Below, piece after piece: positions 21,826 through 31,754 of a DNA stretch of 64,000 nt. The notes beneath the pieces are model-generated. The model was not told the origin of the DNA. It saw nothing but the letters and a program-made list of their open reading frames with translations, and did no database searches. Positions within the stretch are counted from its first letter, which is position 1. The number at the start of each line of letters is the position of its first letter. This stretch comes from Zygaena filipendulae (taxonomy: Eukaryota; Arthropoda; Insecta; Lepidoptera; Zygaenidae), in contig OU015652.1 of NCBI GenBank assembly GCA_907165275.2, forward strand, positions 14,337,001-14,401,000, written 5' to 3'. Made by a program: the position numbers and the translations under genes.

Positions 21826-22037
21826 TTATAAAACCAAGTACTCCGCCACGTCTGTCTGTCTGTCTGCGATAAATTCAACAGCTGTATAAGCATGAAGCTA
21901 GCACGGATATTCATGTGGTTCTCACCAATAGATACGAGTGATTCAAGAGGAAAGTTTGTAGTCTAGTTTATAGTAGTATCCTGGAATTTCCGCGAAAACT
22001 CGAAATTACCACGGGTGAAACCGCCGGGGACAGTTAG
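21826..22037 (+). mobile_element. Lep1-type Helitron, diverged
   Basis: ACATTATAAAACCAAGTACT start region, CTGTCTGTCTGTCTGCGATA, and an end ACGGGTGAAACCGCCGGGGA then CAGTTAG (CTAG mutated to TTAG) at 22037. Confidence 0.65.
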
Positions 22038-22039
22038 TT

Positions 22040-22255
22040 CTAAATAAGATAAGATAAGATAAACTTTATTTAGCAAGAGCAAACACACCACGCAACAAAC
22101 ACTTTACACTTTAAAAAAAAAATAATAACAATAATATAATATGGTGCAGTGCCTTGCTAAAAGGGACTCCACTCAGCATGTGCTGCGACCGTAGTAGCCA
22201 CAGCGCTGGTTTTCAGTGGAGCCCCAGCGTTCCGCCTGCGAAATTATCGGAACCA
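22040..22255 (-). mobile_element. LINE 3' end with (TTATC)n tail
   Basis: On the minus strand it reads through GAAAACCAGCGCTG to AATAAAGTTTATCTTATCTT. Microsatellite tails after AATAAA mark non-LTR retroelement 3' ends. The GAAAACCAGCGCTG block is shared with the copy at 29741. No coding part remains. Confidence 0.65.
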
Positions 22256-22888
22256 TCAAAATGACTTTGTTGTTTTAAACTTTATAAAAATACTTATCAT
22301 ACTTTTGATATTTAAATATACATATATTTATATACATATAATATGGTGAATGAATATATAATGTCAATGCCGATAATAGTAAAACCCATGAGTAAGAGTA
22401 TAAAATTAAAGAGATACAATTGAGAAGACACAATAGGTTTGGTAATCTCGATTTACTGTAAATGTTATTCGATTTATTCACATACGATTCCATCAATTTT
22501 AGTTTATACTTAAGTTAGGTCATTTTATTGGCTACATAAATCGTGCGAAGGGGTCTTTATACAATTTTAAGTTTGTCAAGATGAATGATTGCTTATTGTA
22601 AACATATTAATTGCGGTCCTTTGATTGTGCGCATTGGTTATTTAACTGTGTTACTGGCATTACTTATTCATTAAGTTAAAACTTGTTATAAAATATCCGT
22701 TTGCGAAGTGAATGTTGGCGCTAGATCAGTTTAGGAGCAAGTTCGTTACATTTGCATTATGGGAAACGGGTATAAAATTAAAGTTTTTAGATTTTCGCAT
22801 TTTGCAAAGCACATTATACCTACTTAAACATCGCGTTCAAGTCCCGCGTAATTAACAGAGTATAAAATTGTACAGATAAATAATAACT
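22256..22888. other. No recognisable feature
   Basis: AT-rich. The minus-strand frame 22275-22496 is composed of AT-rich codons only. Confidence 0.4.
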
Positions 22889-23253
22889 TTTTCATTACTC
22901 ATACTCGGAAAGTAGGTCTGAAGTTGCCTGAGAAGCGGGTTGAAAGTAACCCTTTTCAGCCCTAGGGAGAATCGCTTTAAACTGACAGCTGGATACTGCA
23001 GAAACTCAAGTTTTTTTTTATGTCATAGGGGGTATACTTACTGGCCAGTAGCACTCCTAATGGTTGATTTATGTAAAATAAAATTCACTCATTTTTTCTT
23101 TAGCTAATTCCTATTTTTATTTTGACTTTCCTTGCATTCGTAATGAAAAGCACAGTATTATCCTCGGGAGAAAGACTTATTTAGTCCTTCGATCTATTGC
23201 CCGTCTCGGGACTAAATAAGTTACTTTCACCCCTAGGATAACAATGTACTATT
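22889..23253. repeat. Unnamed dispersed repeat, copy B
   Basis: Shares its start (TACTCATACTCGGAAAGTAG), the AGCCCTAGGGAGAATCGCTT block and its end (CCCCTAGGATAACAATGTAC) with copies at 18255 and 60836. The inner GGCGCCC hairpin is deleted here, leaving only the outer stem. Confidence 0.75.
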
Positions 23254-23752
23254 AAGCACATTTAAATGCTTCAGAATCATTAGGTATCAAGAAAAAAATG
23301 CATCTTTCTATTTTTTTTTTTTTAATATTACCTGTAGTTCTACTATCGACTTATTTTTTAATGACACATTTTAATGTTGGCAGATATGGGTACTTTTTTA
23401 AAGTGGGTGACGTTTTGGCGCTTTCCAGTGTATTCCCATAAACTTTGCAACGTGCATGTAAGCAACAGTTGGCTTGGTTTGGCGTCGCACCTAGAAAAAG
23501 CATTGTCACCGTTACTCGATTATATTTGTTGCTTCCAAAATGTGGGCTGAACAGATGTTTACAACGACATATGTTGTAGATACTAGATGATTCATTCATT
23601 CATATCCGTGCAATAGTTTCCAAGTGATGAGTGCAGAGACCAACAGACGGACAAAGATAAAAAATAATCAAATTGCTAGTTTCGACTTCCATCGCGATAA
23701 TATTGTCCACGGCAATCGTTCTCTTCCAGACTACCGACTGGAGTATATTAGT
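23254..23752. other. No recognisable feature
   Basis: Minus-strand frames 23351-23599 and 23600-23830 are unrecognised; the second runs into the next MITE. Confidence 0.35.
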
Positions 23753-24083
23753 ACAATGGGGCTGTGGACTACTATTGAAAATCAAAATTCTAATTAGTAG
23801 GTAGTTAGAAAATAAAAAAACAATAGACACGTATTTTTTGCTTTTTCAGATAAATTAAAATATACAGAGATAAAGCGCATTAAAGTTTAGGGTGAGGGGG
23901 TCGTGACGTCACTAACCGCTAAAGCCGCCATTCAAACTGTCCTGATAGTGACGTCACGCGAAATTTCAACTCAATGTATCGCCGTTATTTTTTGATTACG
24001 TAAAAAAATAAAAAATACGTGTCCAATATTTTTTATTAATCTACACGACGGACTAAAAAAAATTTAGTCAACGTGCCCATTGT
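23753..24083. mobile_element. MITE-like element with paired CRE palindromes, copy 1
   Basis: Ends ACAATGGG and CCCATTGT, with inner inverted arms containing ACACGTATTTTTTGC and its complement. Two perfect TGACGTCA palindromes lie at 23904-23911 and 23949-23956. Two further copies are at 49669 and 54469. No coding capacity. I could not fix a target duplication. Confidence 0.7.
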
Positions 24084-26097
24084 TTAACAACAATAAAACA
24101 GTAAGTAGGTAAAGTGTCGTTGTAGAGCGAGATAACTAATATAAAGGTATCTATTATCTATGTACTTACGTAGGATTAAGTACCTACCTATGTTCCATTA
24201 TATAGCGATTTTAATGACTCTATACGACTATACAAACTTCATAATATGCCAGAATGTGGTTGTCGCCACGATCAATCAGTCCTACAAGTTTTCAACAAAA
24301 GATTAAAAACTCGAACCGTCCGAATATCCGTGACTCATCAAAACATTGTTGAAGGGAACTTAATATTATCTCTTTTCGAAACTAATTTTGGCAATAGACG
24401 TGGATTGTGGAGAGTGATTCGATTTTCCGCCGTAGACACGCACAATGGGTGTGCGTCTCGGTGAAATATGTCAAAAATCGTCAAAGCTTTGGCAGCGGCG
24501 CGCAGCGTGACTTGCGGAACCGTCGAGCGCCAACCCTGTTGAATGCTAGGGTGACCAGCCATGTACACAACGAGGAGGGACGATCGGAAGGAAAACTACT
24601 TGTTTTTTCTTGTATAGCAATACGTTTTTTATGCATAAACTATCAGATGTTCCCCATTGATTATAATTTAAATACTTCTTTAGTACTTAGCTAATATTAT
24701 CGTCATAATTAAAAAATGTAATCTATTAATTTTATCAAGTTTGACATTCATATGGAATAAAATACAACAACAAACAAAATAAATACCTATATCATCGTTA
24801 TCATCGACGATCGTTCATTTATTTAAAAAAGCGCCTTTTGATAATCATACGAATATTGTTTAGGTTTTTAAATTACTTGTTTGCCTGCCATTTTGCAGCA
24901 TAATTTATAATAAGCCGTTATGATCTGGACTCAAAAATTAATACATAAAATCAATTTATGACAGTTTTTATTTATATTGGAACATCCGAAGACTATTTCT
25001 ATACATTGATGCGCTGTAACTATTTATTTTTAACGAAATTCAATAGTTATTGCTAGTATTTATTTACAAAAATAATTATTTAGGTATTATATTAGTTGTA
25101 CGTATAGTACAGGCTCTGCTTAGTTCGGAACCAAGTGACGTTGTGTAATAATGTTGAAAAACCGCCCCAAATCATGGTCACCTTACACAGATCGGCGCGG
25201 CTAAGTGACGATGATCGACAAAAAGGGATGAAGTGCAATTTTATTAACACGAGCTTTCATCAACGTTTTGGCGGAAGAGAGAGAGAGAGAGAGACGGCAA
25301 AAAAATAACACTGAACGTGTTGGTGTAACAAATGATGTTGTTGTGAAGAAAGAAGGGGTCCGTTTGGTGGAAAATAGCTGGCGGAATGGCTCCGCTGTGA
25401 TGTACGAGTGTTAGTTGAACGTTGATCCATTCCGCACCTACTTAGATGCCTATTGATGCGAAGTGACTGAGCTCTTTTTGAGACGATCCGATTTTTTTTT
25501 TTCTTATTCTCACCGATGATAAATTGTGTTTGCGCGCTTTTGGATTTATCGAGTTTCATGTCAGTCGTCAGTTGTCACAGATTTTCACGGAAATTACTTT
25601 TTAACTGACTTAGATAAAAAGGGGGGTTCCTGCAGTCTATTCGTATTTTTTATTTATCATGTATGTATGTTACACGTTAGGTCTGTTAGTTGTTAACAAT
25701 AAAAAACACGTTTTTTTTTGTAAATAAGTGAGTGTTTTTTTTTTTATTTAAGGAATAAAATTCGATGGGTATGACCTTGTTTCTATACGTATCATACGAA
25801 CGACAGTGATATACTATCTGTACTGTGCAATAAACCGATGATTACGAGCAATCATCACCCCACAGTGTCCACACTCCAGTGCGGCGCGGGGTACAGACGC
25901 CACGGAATGCGCTGAGTCACACCCCACGCGGGGTACGCCACCCCTGTGCACCGAGTGGCCTTGTTGCCGGGGTCGCCCTGCCCCAGGTGCTCTGATCTGT
26001 TGTTTTGAAGTGTTCGATCGTTATAAGGTAGCAGTGTCACGAATTACTAGATCTATCTATACATTTATTGAAACAGTAGAAGACACGTCGTGTATTT
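24084..26097. other. 2 kb without a recognised feature
   Basis: Frames at 24246-24464, 24338-24568 (minus), 24407-24694 and 25260-25559 (minus) overlap each other in different frames and carry no domain I know. There is a (GA)n tract at about 25275-25294 and a GC-rich block at 25858-26000 whose minus-strand frame is unrecognised. Confidence 0.35.
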
Positions 26098-26380
26098 ACA
26101 TCCTCAATGCGAAGGTAAGTTTGTTTGTTTGTTATGCTTTGTAATTTTTTTTACACCTACACGTTGTCAGGGGTATAGAGAAGAACATAAACCAATTTTT
26201 ATTCCGGAATTCCCACGGGAATTTCGAAGTTAACGCGGAAAAAACTACATTAAGTTTTGCATACTACCTACACGTTGTCAAGGGTAGGTACAGAAAAAAA
26301 TATAGCGTAATAAGCACTTTTAACGGAATACCAGCGGGATCTCAGAAACTAATGCGGGTGAAACCGCGGGGACCAGCTAG
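26098..26380 (+). mobile_element. Lep1-type Helitron with duplicated 3' half
   Basis: Starts near AATGCGAAGGTAAGTTTG. The CACGTTGTCAGGGGTA block occurs twice (about 26161 and 26271). Ends GGGTGAAACCGCGGGGACCA then GCTAG at 26380. Same layout as 3235-3553. The next base begins another Helitron. Confidence 0.75.
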
Positions 26381-26578
26381 TCCTAATATAATGCAGATGT
26401 GAGTGTTTGTTACTCTTTTACTCAACCGATCACCATATGCGCATTGGTGACGTTGTCGAGGATGCAGAAAACGGCACAGGTTACCTTCTAACATAATAAA
26501 AAGGGGGAAGAAAGTAGGGGAAAGAAAATTAATTGGAAAAATCAACTTTTGCAAACGAAGACGCGGGCGTCCGTTAGT
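26381..26578 (+). mobile_element. Helitron abutting the previous one head-to-tail
   Basis: TCCTAATATAATGCAGATGT begins directly after the preceding CTAG. ACTCAACCGATCACCATATG and GACGTTGTCGAGGATGCAGA follow. The end near GACGCGGGCGTCCGTTAGTT is diverged. A purine-rich AAAAAGGGGGAAGAAAGTAG segment is inserted or local. Confidence 0.6.
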
Positions 26579-27418
26579 TAAATATATTTACCTACCAAAA
26601 ATGGAGAAGGGGCGATATAAGAATGACATAGACAACCAAAAAAAATTAATTAATTTTGGTGCCTAATATCTGTCTGCTCATGCAAACTACGGATTCACGC
26701 GATAAATTTATTTTTCACCCAATATTTATTGTATTCTTTTTTACTTTCAAGCTGTTTTCAAAACAAAAAAAAAATCAAATCGAAGTTGTCTCCGTATCGT
26801 GTCATACGGTTTTTACAAGAAAGCAACGTCCATGAAATTGTCAATAAATAATGTTATGGATAATTGACTCGCAGCTATATTACGCGGCAGGCTACAACGT
26901 TTAACAAAATTGCTTCATACATTACTATAATAAATAAATAAATAAATATATAATATAATAATTGGTACTTGAACGGGGTATTAAAATAGATGGATGACAC
27001 ACAGGTGACAAGTACATGATAACATTATGCCCTTTTTCGTGTTGGCCGGTGTTACGGCGTGTCGGTTGGTTAAACCACGCGCCTGAACGGCCAGCTGTTC
27101 GTGTGTTAAGTCAGTCAGTAACAGGTACAGAAGTTAATGTTGGCTACTAGGCTTCAGTGAATGTTGATCCGGGGTTCTACTACCATTTCTCTAAGACAAG
27201 ACAGGGGTGAATTTTAAAATTTATAAAATATAATAAGAAATCATACAATATTTTAAGATAGGTATTTTATTTATGTCTGCAGAGTTGCGAGTAATTTTAA
27301 CGTAGACTGTATAGCCTATAACACTAGACACTAGAGTAGACTCTCAAGTCCCAAGCCTATTGCCAAGAACCACAATACCCTCAGGGTTAGAAGTCCGAAT
27401 AACCCTTAATTTGTATTA
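26579..27418. other. No gene; AT microsatellites
   Basis: A (TAAA)n run at about 26929-26946 merges into TA-rich sequence. A GC-richer patch lies at 27035-27110. Nothing else recognised. Confidence 0.4.
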
Positions 27419-27484
27419 CTAGCGGTCCCGCGCGGTTTCACCCGCGATAATTTCGAAGTTCCCGCGGAATTTTTCCATATAAAC
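27419..27484 (-). mobile_element. Lep1-type Helitron, 3'-end fragment
   Basis: CTAG at 27419-27422, then GCGCGGTTTCACCCGCGATA and TTCCCGCGGAATTTTTCCAT; then the match stops. A 66-bp remnant. Confidence 0.65.
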
Positions 27485-27689
27485 TTTGAAACCGCTTTTC
27501 ACCCAAATCCTCTCTTTTCGGATGCCTGCGTCATACAAAGAACACACCCCCCCAGTTTCAGGTCTCTACGATCAGCGGTTTAGGCTGTGCGTTGATCCAT
27601 CAGTCATTCAGGACAAAGCATTTTACAATATGTATAGAATATGTATACCAGCGCTGGGTGTACCTGCACCTAGCTTATGCTGAGTTGGT

Positions 27690-27800
27690 GTCCGGCTTTC
27701 GGTAGAGCATGCAAGATAACTTGGGCTTAGATTAGGCACTTCTTCAATGTTTTTTTATTATTCTTGTGTGTTGTGCAGAAATAAATTTTATTCTATTCTA
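27690..27800 (+). mobile_element. LINE 3' tail
   Basis: GTGTGTTGTGCAGAAATAAA followed by a TTTATTCTATTCTA tail, typical of lepidopteran non-LTR 3' ends. A related tail is at 61885. A Helitron starts at the next base. Confidence 0.5.
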
Positions 27801-27923
27801 TCCTTATATTACAAATGCGAATATATGACTTTGTTTGTTTCTTACGTTACAGGGTGCTTTGTATTCCGGAATTCCCGTAGGAATTCCGAAATTAACTCGG
27901 TTGAAACCACAGGAAACAGCAAG
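27801..27923 (+). mobile_element. Shortened Lep1-type Helitron
   Basis: TCCTTATATTACAAATGCGA start, GTATTCCGGAATTCCCGTAG, and end TTGAAACCACAGGAAACAG then CAAG in place of CTAG. Only 123 bp: the middle with the CAACGTG block is deleted. Confidence 0.6.
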
Positions 27924-27984
27924 CTGCATCTAATGATTTTCTTTCCAACATTCGTTTATTATTAATTATTATTTATAGAATAAG

Positions 27985-28016
27985 GGGCAAACGGGCAAGT
28001 GGTATACCTGATGGTA
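27985..28016 (-). mobile_element. SINE 3' tail fragment
   Basis: GGGGCAAACGGGCAAGTGGT continuing to CCTGATGGTAAGT matches the body end of the SINE at 20835-21190. About 35 bp remain. Confidence 0.5.
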
Positions 28017-28507
28017 AGTTTAATTGTGCAAATATGGAATTAAAGTGACCTTTGCAACTCTTCTAGTTGAACTCATGTCTTATCGTTATCACGTGAGATT
28101 GTTTTTGAATAACACAAAAACAACATCGGAGCACGACGAAAGTATAAGAAAAAAGCAACCTAAGAAATATGCATCGTAATTATATCCAATCAATCCGGCT
28201 GTCTGGCTGTCTGTCAATCATACCGTCCCGACGCTGGCACTGACTCGATCTGGATCATTGATCTATCGATCGATCGCTCGGATACGATCTAATTACTCGA
28301 TGGCAACAAAAAGTGCACGTCCACAGAATATAATATAATATAGCTAGTAGCTAGTACGTATAGTGTAGGAACAATCAGCAAACAAAGCATTTTGCTGTGT
28401 CTTTTGTTATGGAAACGTGTAATGTATAGTACTTGCCTATTTATTGCGTGACACGGATATAGGTGATACGGATATTACGGTTTTTTGACAGCACTTTGTC
28501 TATTAGT
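28017..28507. other. No recognisable feature
   Basis: GATC/ATCGATCGATC repeats at about 28259-28280 form small palindromes; nothing else. Confidence 0.4.
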
Positions 28508-28600
28508 GGTTAGGGAACGCTACGCCAGGTGTCGCGGGTTCAATATTTGCATCACTGTTAACATATTATTTCATGTACCGTCACACGTAGTCACTTTTGA
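28508..28600 (+). mobile_element. tRNA-derived SINE fragment
   Basis: GTGGTTAGGGAACGCTACGC then GGTGTCGCGGGTTCAATATT: a B-box-like string at 28537-28547 after a segment resembling the SINE at 7819. Decayed. Confidence 0.45.
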
Positions 28601-28624
28601 TAGACTTCGAATCTTATTGTATAG

Positions 28625-28771
28625 TCTATACTAATATTATCTGAAGAGTTCGTTTGTTTGGTTGAACGCGCTAATCTCCTGAACAAGGAGTACCTTCGAA
28701 CTAGTAAGTTCGAATTGAAAATTTTTGTTGGATCCAAAGTCAACGCGGATGAAACCGCGGAAAAAAGCTAG
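28625..28771 (+). mobile_element. Short Lep1-type Helitron (147 bp)
   Basis: TCTATACTAATATTATCTGA start and GCGGATGAAACCGCGGAAAA then CTAG at 28768-28771. Internally deleted. Confidence 0.7.
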
Positions 28772-28787
28772 TACGGAAAATACGAAA

Positions 28788-28913
28788 CATCTCAGGGTAC
28801 CTACCCTTGGTCTATTTCTGTAACCTCGACAACGTGTATGCAAAATTCATGATGGTCGGTTGAGCCGTTAGGGCGTGAAAGCGTAACAAACTCACTTTCG
28901 CATTTATATTATA
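28788..28913 (-). mobile_element. Lep1-type Helitron, 5' part
   Basis: CTCGACAACGTGTATGCAAA, GGTTGAGCCGTTAGGGCGTG and the AT-rich start up to ATTATA. The hairpin end is missing, and it abuts another minus-strand copy at 28915. Confidence 0.6.
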
Positions 28914-28914
28914 A

Positions 28915-29075
28915 CTAGCTGTTCCCCGCGGTTCCACCCGCAATAAAAAGTGCCCTATGTGTTATTCTGATGTATAAGCTATATTATTTTAAAGTTTCAT
29001 TAAAATCCATAGGGTAGTTTTTGCGTGTTAGAGTAACAAACATCCATACAAACTTTCGCGTTTATAAAAATTAGT
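28915..29075 (-). mobile_element. Lep1-type Helitron in tandem with the preceding copy
   Basis: CTAG at 28915-28918, CTGTTCCCCGCGGTTCCACC, then AAAAAGTGCCCTATGTGTTA and the start region near 29075. It joins the TC-end remnant of the copy to its left by about one base. Confidence 0.7.
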
Positions 29076-29342
29076 ATCTAAGGATATACATAGATATGAA
29101 TGTTTAATTACAATAAGCATGATATTAATTATCAGTGGTCGAGTACGGTCTACTCCAAGCACAAGCTCTGCCAGGTGGCGCTGTGTGAGTTTCGGAGCAT
29201 TGTAATTTTTTTTGTTCAGGAGCTGGCGATTTATTTTCGTTCACATATTTGCAAGTCATCACATACCGTACACTCAGCGGCGATTCTAAATGTTTGTAAG
29301 AAATATTATGTTTGCTTGACGACTTGTTGTTCCATTCCAACA
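29076..29342. other. No recognisable feature
   Basis: Opposed open frames (29100-29354 plus, 29125-29343 minus) cover the same bases; neither is recognisable. Confidence 0.35.
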
Positions 29343-29530
29343 TCTATACTATAATTAATATTATAAAGAGCAAAAGTTTGTGAGTTTGTGGGTTTGTGAG
29401 TTTGTGACGTTGTACGGGGTAATCTCTGGATCTACTGAACCGATTTTGAAAATTCTTTCACTTATAGGAAGCTGCAGTGCTTACTTTTTATTACGAAATT
29501 ACCGCGAGTGAAACCGCGGGGGTCAGCTAG
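29343..29530 (+). mobile_element. Lep1-type Helitron (188 bp)
   Basis: TCTATACTATAATTAATATT start after A. GTAATCTCTGGATCTACTGA middle; GAGTGAAACCGCGGGGGTCA then GCTAG before T. A GTGAGTTTGTGGGTTTGTGA short duplication is in the left part. Confidence 0.8.
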
Positions 29531-29740
29531 TTATGTATATAAAGATAGTGTTACCAAAAACCAATAAATGTAATAATTATGTTTATAAAGCTAACAGTAC
29601 TCCGTCGATGGGTACTAGCTGAATCTATACAAAGCCCTTTCATAGTGCTTTCATAAAAGAAAACATAGTAGGTTTGTAACTTGCTTCATGTTACACTGCT
29701 TCTATTGGGATTCCACTAGAACTATTTATTATCCTTGATT

Positions 29741-29960
29741 GAGTTAATAATAATAATAATAAAATTGTTTATTGCCATCAAGAAGGTGTACACTGTACAA
29801 AAAAAAAATTAAACTTAGCCAATTATTATAGGCAAAAGGAATATCGTGATAAGGGATATCGTGATTCAGCGTAAGCTGCTCGTGACCTAGGTCCAGAGCA
29901 GCGCTGGTTTTCAATCACTCCACTCTGGAGTACAGAGTTGGAAAATTATCCCTCACCACC
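29741..29960 (-). mobile_element. LINE 3' end with (ATT)n tail
   Basis: Minus strand: GAAAACCAGCGCTGCTCTGG, then GTGTACACCTTCTTGATGGC, AATAAACAATTT and a (TTA)n tail near 29745. Same family as 22040-22255. Confidence 0.65.
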
Positions 29961-30471
29961 CAGCTTACATAGAAGACCCACATAGAAGTGATCAATGGCT
30001 CAGTGTTGTCATGCAGAACTTCAAAATTCAGGTATTTATTGCATGGTCAAGGGTGATCTTTATTTATTGCGACTGCCTTTTCAGATTATTTTTTATTGGG
30101 TCTTTAAAAAATATCACATTTTCCTCACATTTCTCTACGCTAAACTACCTAAAGCGAGAACGTGTTTAAAATATAAAAAAATTTAAACATGTTCTTGCTG
30201 ACTTATTAATTAATAGTTCTAATAGAATATATTAATAGAATAAATTAATAAACGATCGATGTGATGATGTGTAATATACTAAGTAAACATTTGCCGGTTT
30301 TTTTTTATTTGTTTGGATCCATGGATTTGGATGGATATTAAGGTGACTTGGCATGGTGGTCTGTGAAATAGAAGAAATGGGGAGTGATAGATTAATAGAA
30401 TAGCTATTAGATAACTATTACCATAGACTAGAAGCTATAGATAGATAGGTTAGATTTTATCTATCCTTCCC
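29961..30471. other. No gene; one hairpin
   Basis: AGCGAGAACGTGTTTAAA (about 30152) pairs imperfectly with TTTAAACATGTTCTTGCT (about 30181) around an A-rich loop. The frame 29995-30186 overlaps it and is unrecognised. Confidence 0.4.
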
Positions 30472-30550
30472 TCTTAGCCAATAATCAAAACGGGTCAAAC
30501 GGCAAAACGGGATCTTTGATTGGACAATCTTACGCGACCACTTGACAACA
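30472..30550. mobile_element. MITE fragment, CTTAGCCAA family
   Basis: CCCTCTTAGCCAATAATCAA at the left and TTTGATTGGACAATCTTACG match the family at 51908 and 62302. The right terminal repeat is not evident. Confidence 0.45.
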
Positions 30551-30598
30551 ATTTCTTCTTCTTTTCTTTAGTTTTCTATGACACAGATGATAATTTAT

Positions 30599-30790
30599 TC
30601 TAATATTATAAAGAGGAAAGATTTGATTTTTTGTTTGTTTGTTTGTTACGATTTAACTCAAAAACTACTGGACCGATTTAGAAAAATCTTTACAAAGCTA
30701 CATTATCCCTTAGTAACATAGGCCTATATTGTAATGTGGGATTCCCGCGGGAACTCCGAAATTACCGCGAGTGAAACCGCACAGGACAGC
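30599..30790 (+). mobile_element. Lep1-type Helitron
   Basis: TCTAATATTATAAAGAGGAA start. TTCCCGCGGGAACTCCGAAA, GAGTGAAACCGCACAGGACA and a mutated terminus CCAT at 30787-30790. Confidence 0.7.
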
Positions 30791-30792
30791 CA

Positions 30793-31004
30793 TCTATAGT
30801 TACTAATATTATAAAGAGCAAAAGTTTGTGAGTTTGTGAGTTTGTGACGTTGTATGGGGTAATCTCTGGATCTACTGAACCGATTTTGAAGATTCTTTCA
30901 CATAAAGGAAGCTAAAGTGATCCTGAGTGATGTGGGTAATTTTTTCTCGTAATTCCCGCGGGTACTCCGAAATTACAGCGGGTAAAATCGCGGAGGTTAG
31001 CTAG
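30793..31004 (+). mobile_element. Lep1-type Helitron, two bases after the previous copy
   Basis: TCTATAGTTACTAATATTAT start, ggatctactg middle, GGGTAAAATCGCGGAGGTTA then GCTAG ending 31004. Very similar in its left half to 29343. Confidence 0.78.
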
Positions 31005-31530
31005 TATAATATAAAGATAAATATACCGAGAATGTCTTGCAAGGTTATGCGGGTAGATTTACTTCGCACTTATTTACCTGACATGTTATTTTGCAATTTA
31101 TGGCAAAACAAACAAAAACAGGGACGTTCGTTAAAAAAGTGTCCGCATTAATTTGTAACTGGCAGGCATGCACGCACACACGCAGCCCCGACGTCAGCCG
31201 ATATCGATTGCCGCTTGATGGACGCGACGAGTGATTGACACTTGACAGCTGACGCGGGCAACGACCGCGCAATAATTTCAGTAGTCTCTATGTATATAGG
31301 GGCAGGATCGATTTTCGCGTGCGATGGGAAAGATATTATGTTCTGAAATTGAAATTTTACTCGCTGAAATATTTTAAATGATAAACTTTATAATTTTTTT
31401 TGTTCTATATTTAAATATCGTAGGTAATAGAAATAATGATTGTATGTGACATTTTTTTTACATTAGTAGTTTACTTACGTTACGCAAGTCTACTAATTAC
31501 TAATGTCTATGGTACACACATACATATCTG
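31005..31530. other. No recognisable feature
   Basis: GC-richer patch at 31160-31270 (minus-strand frame 31045-31272, unrecognised), AT-rich elsewhere. Confidence 0.35.
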
Positions 31531-31751
31531 GGCCCAAAAAATTTCTTGCCCATAACGCGCGTCCCAAAAACACAATCCCGACCGCTCGCAACGCACAATG
31601 TCAAAATGTTAGAAATTAATATTCTGTATGCCTTATCCCACCTTATAAAATGTATTTTTTTGTAGTGAAACTACTTTAAGCATGAGCGAAATACGATTTT
31701 TGTAGCGCGTTATTAGGCGACGCGACGCGTTATGGTCATAGTGAATATCCC
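31531..31751 (-). mobile_element. MITE with CWG target duplication, copy 3 (221 bp)
   Basis: Reverse orientation. Inner ends CCCATAACGCGCGTCCC (left) and CGCGTTATGGTCATAGTGAA (right) match the other copies. CTG stands on both sides (31528-31530 and 31752-31754). The left terminal repeat has a deletion after GGCCC. In the region where the 50264 copy has twin hairpins this copy has plain sequence (GTTAGAAATTAATATTCTGT). Confidence 0.82.
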
Positions 31752-31754
31752 CTG

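Noticed and set aside
24246..24694. Cluster of three overlapping frames
   Set aside because: Mutually exclusive frames without motifs; no splice signals that extend them.
25855..26040. Minus-strand 61-residue frame in a GC-rich block
   Set aside because: No recognised protein family and no second copy in the window to support a repeat call.
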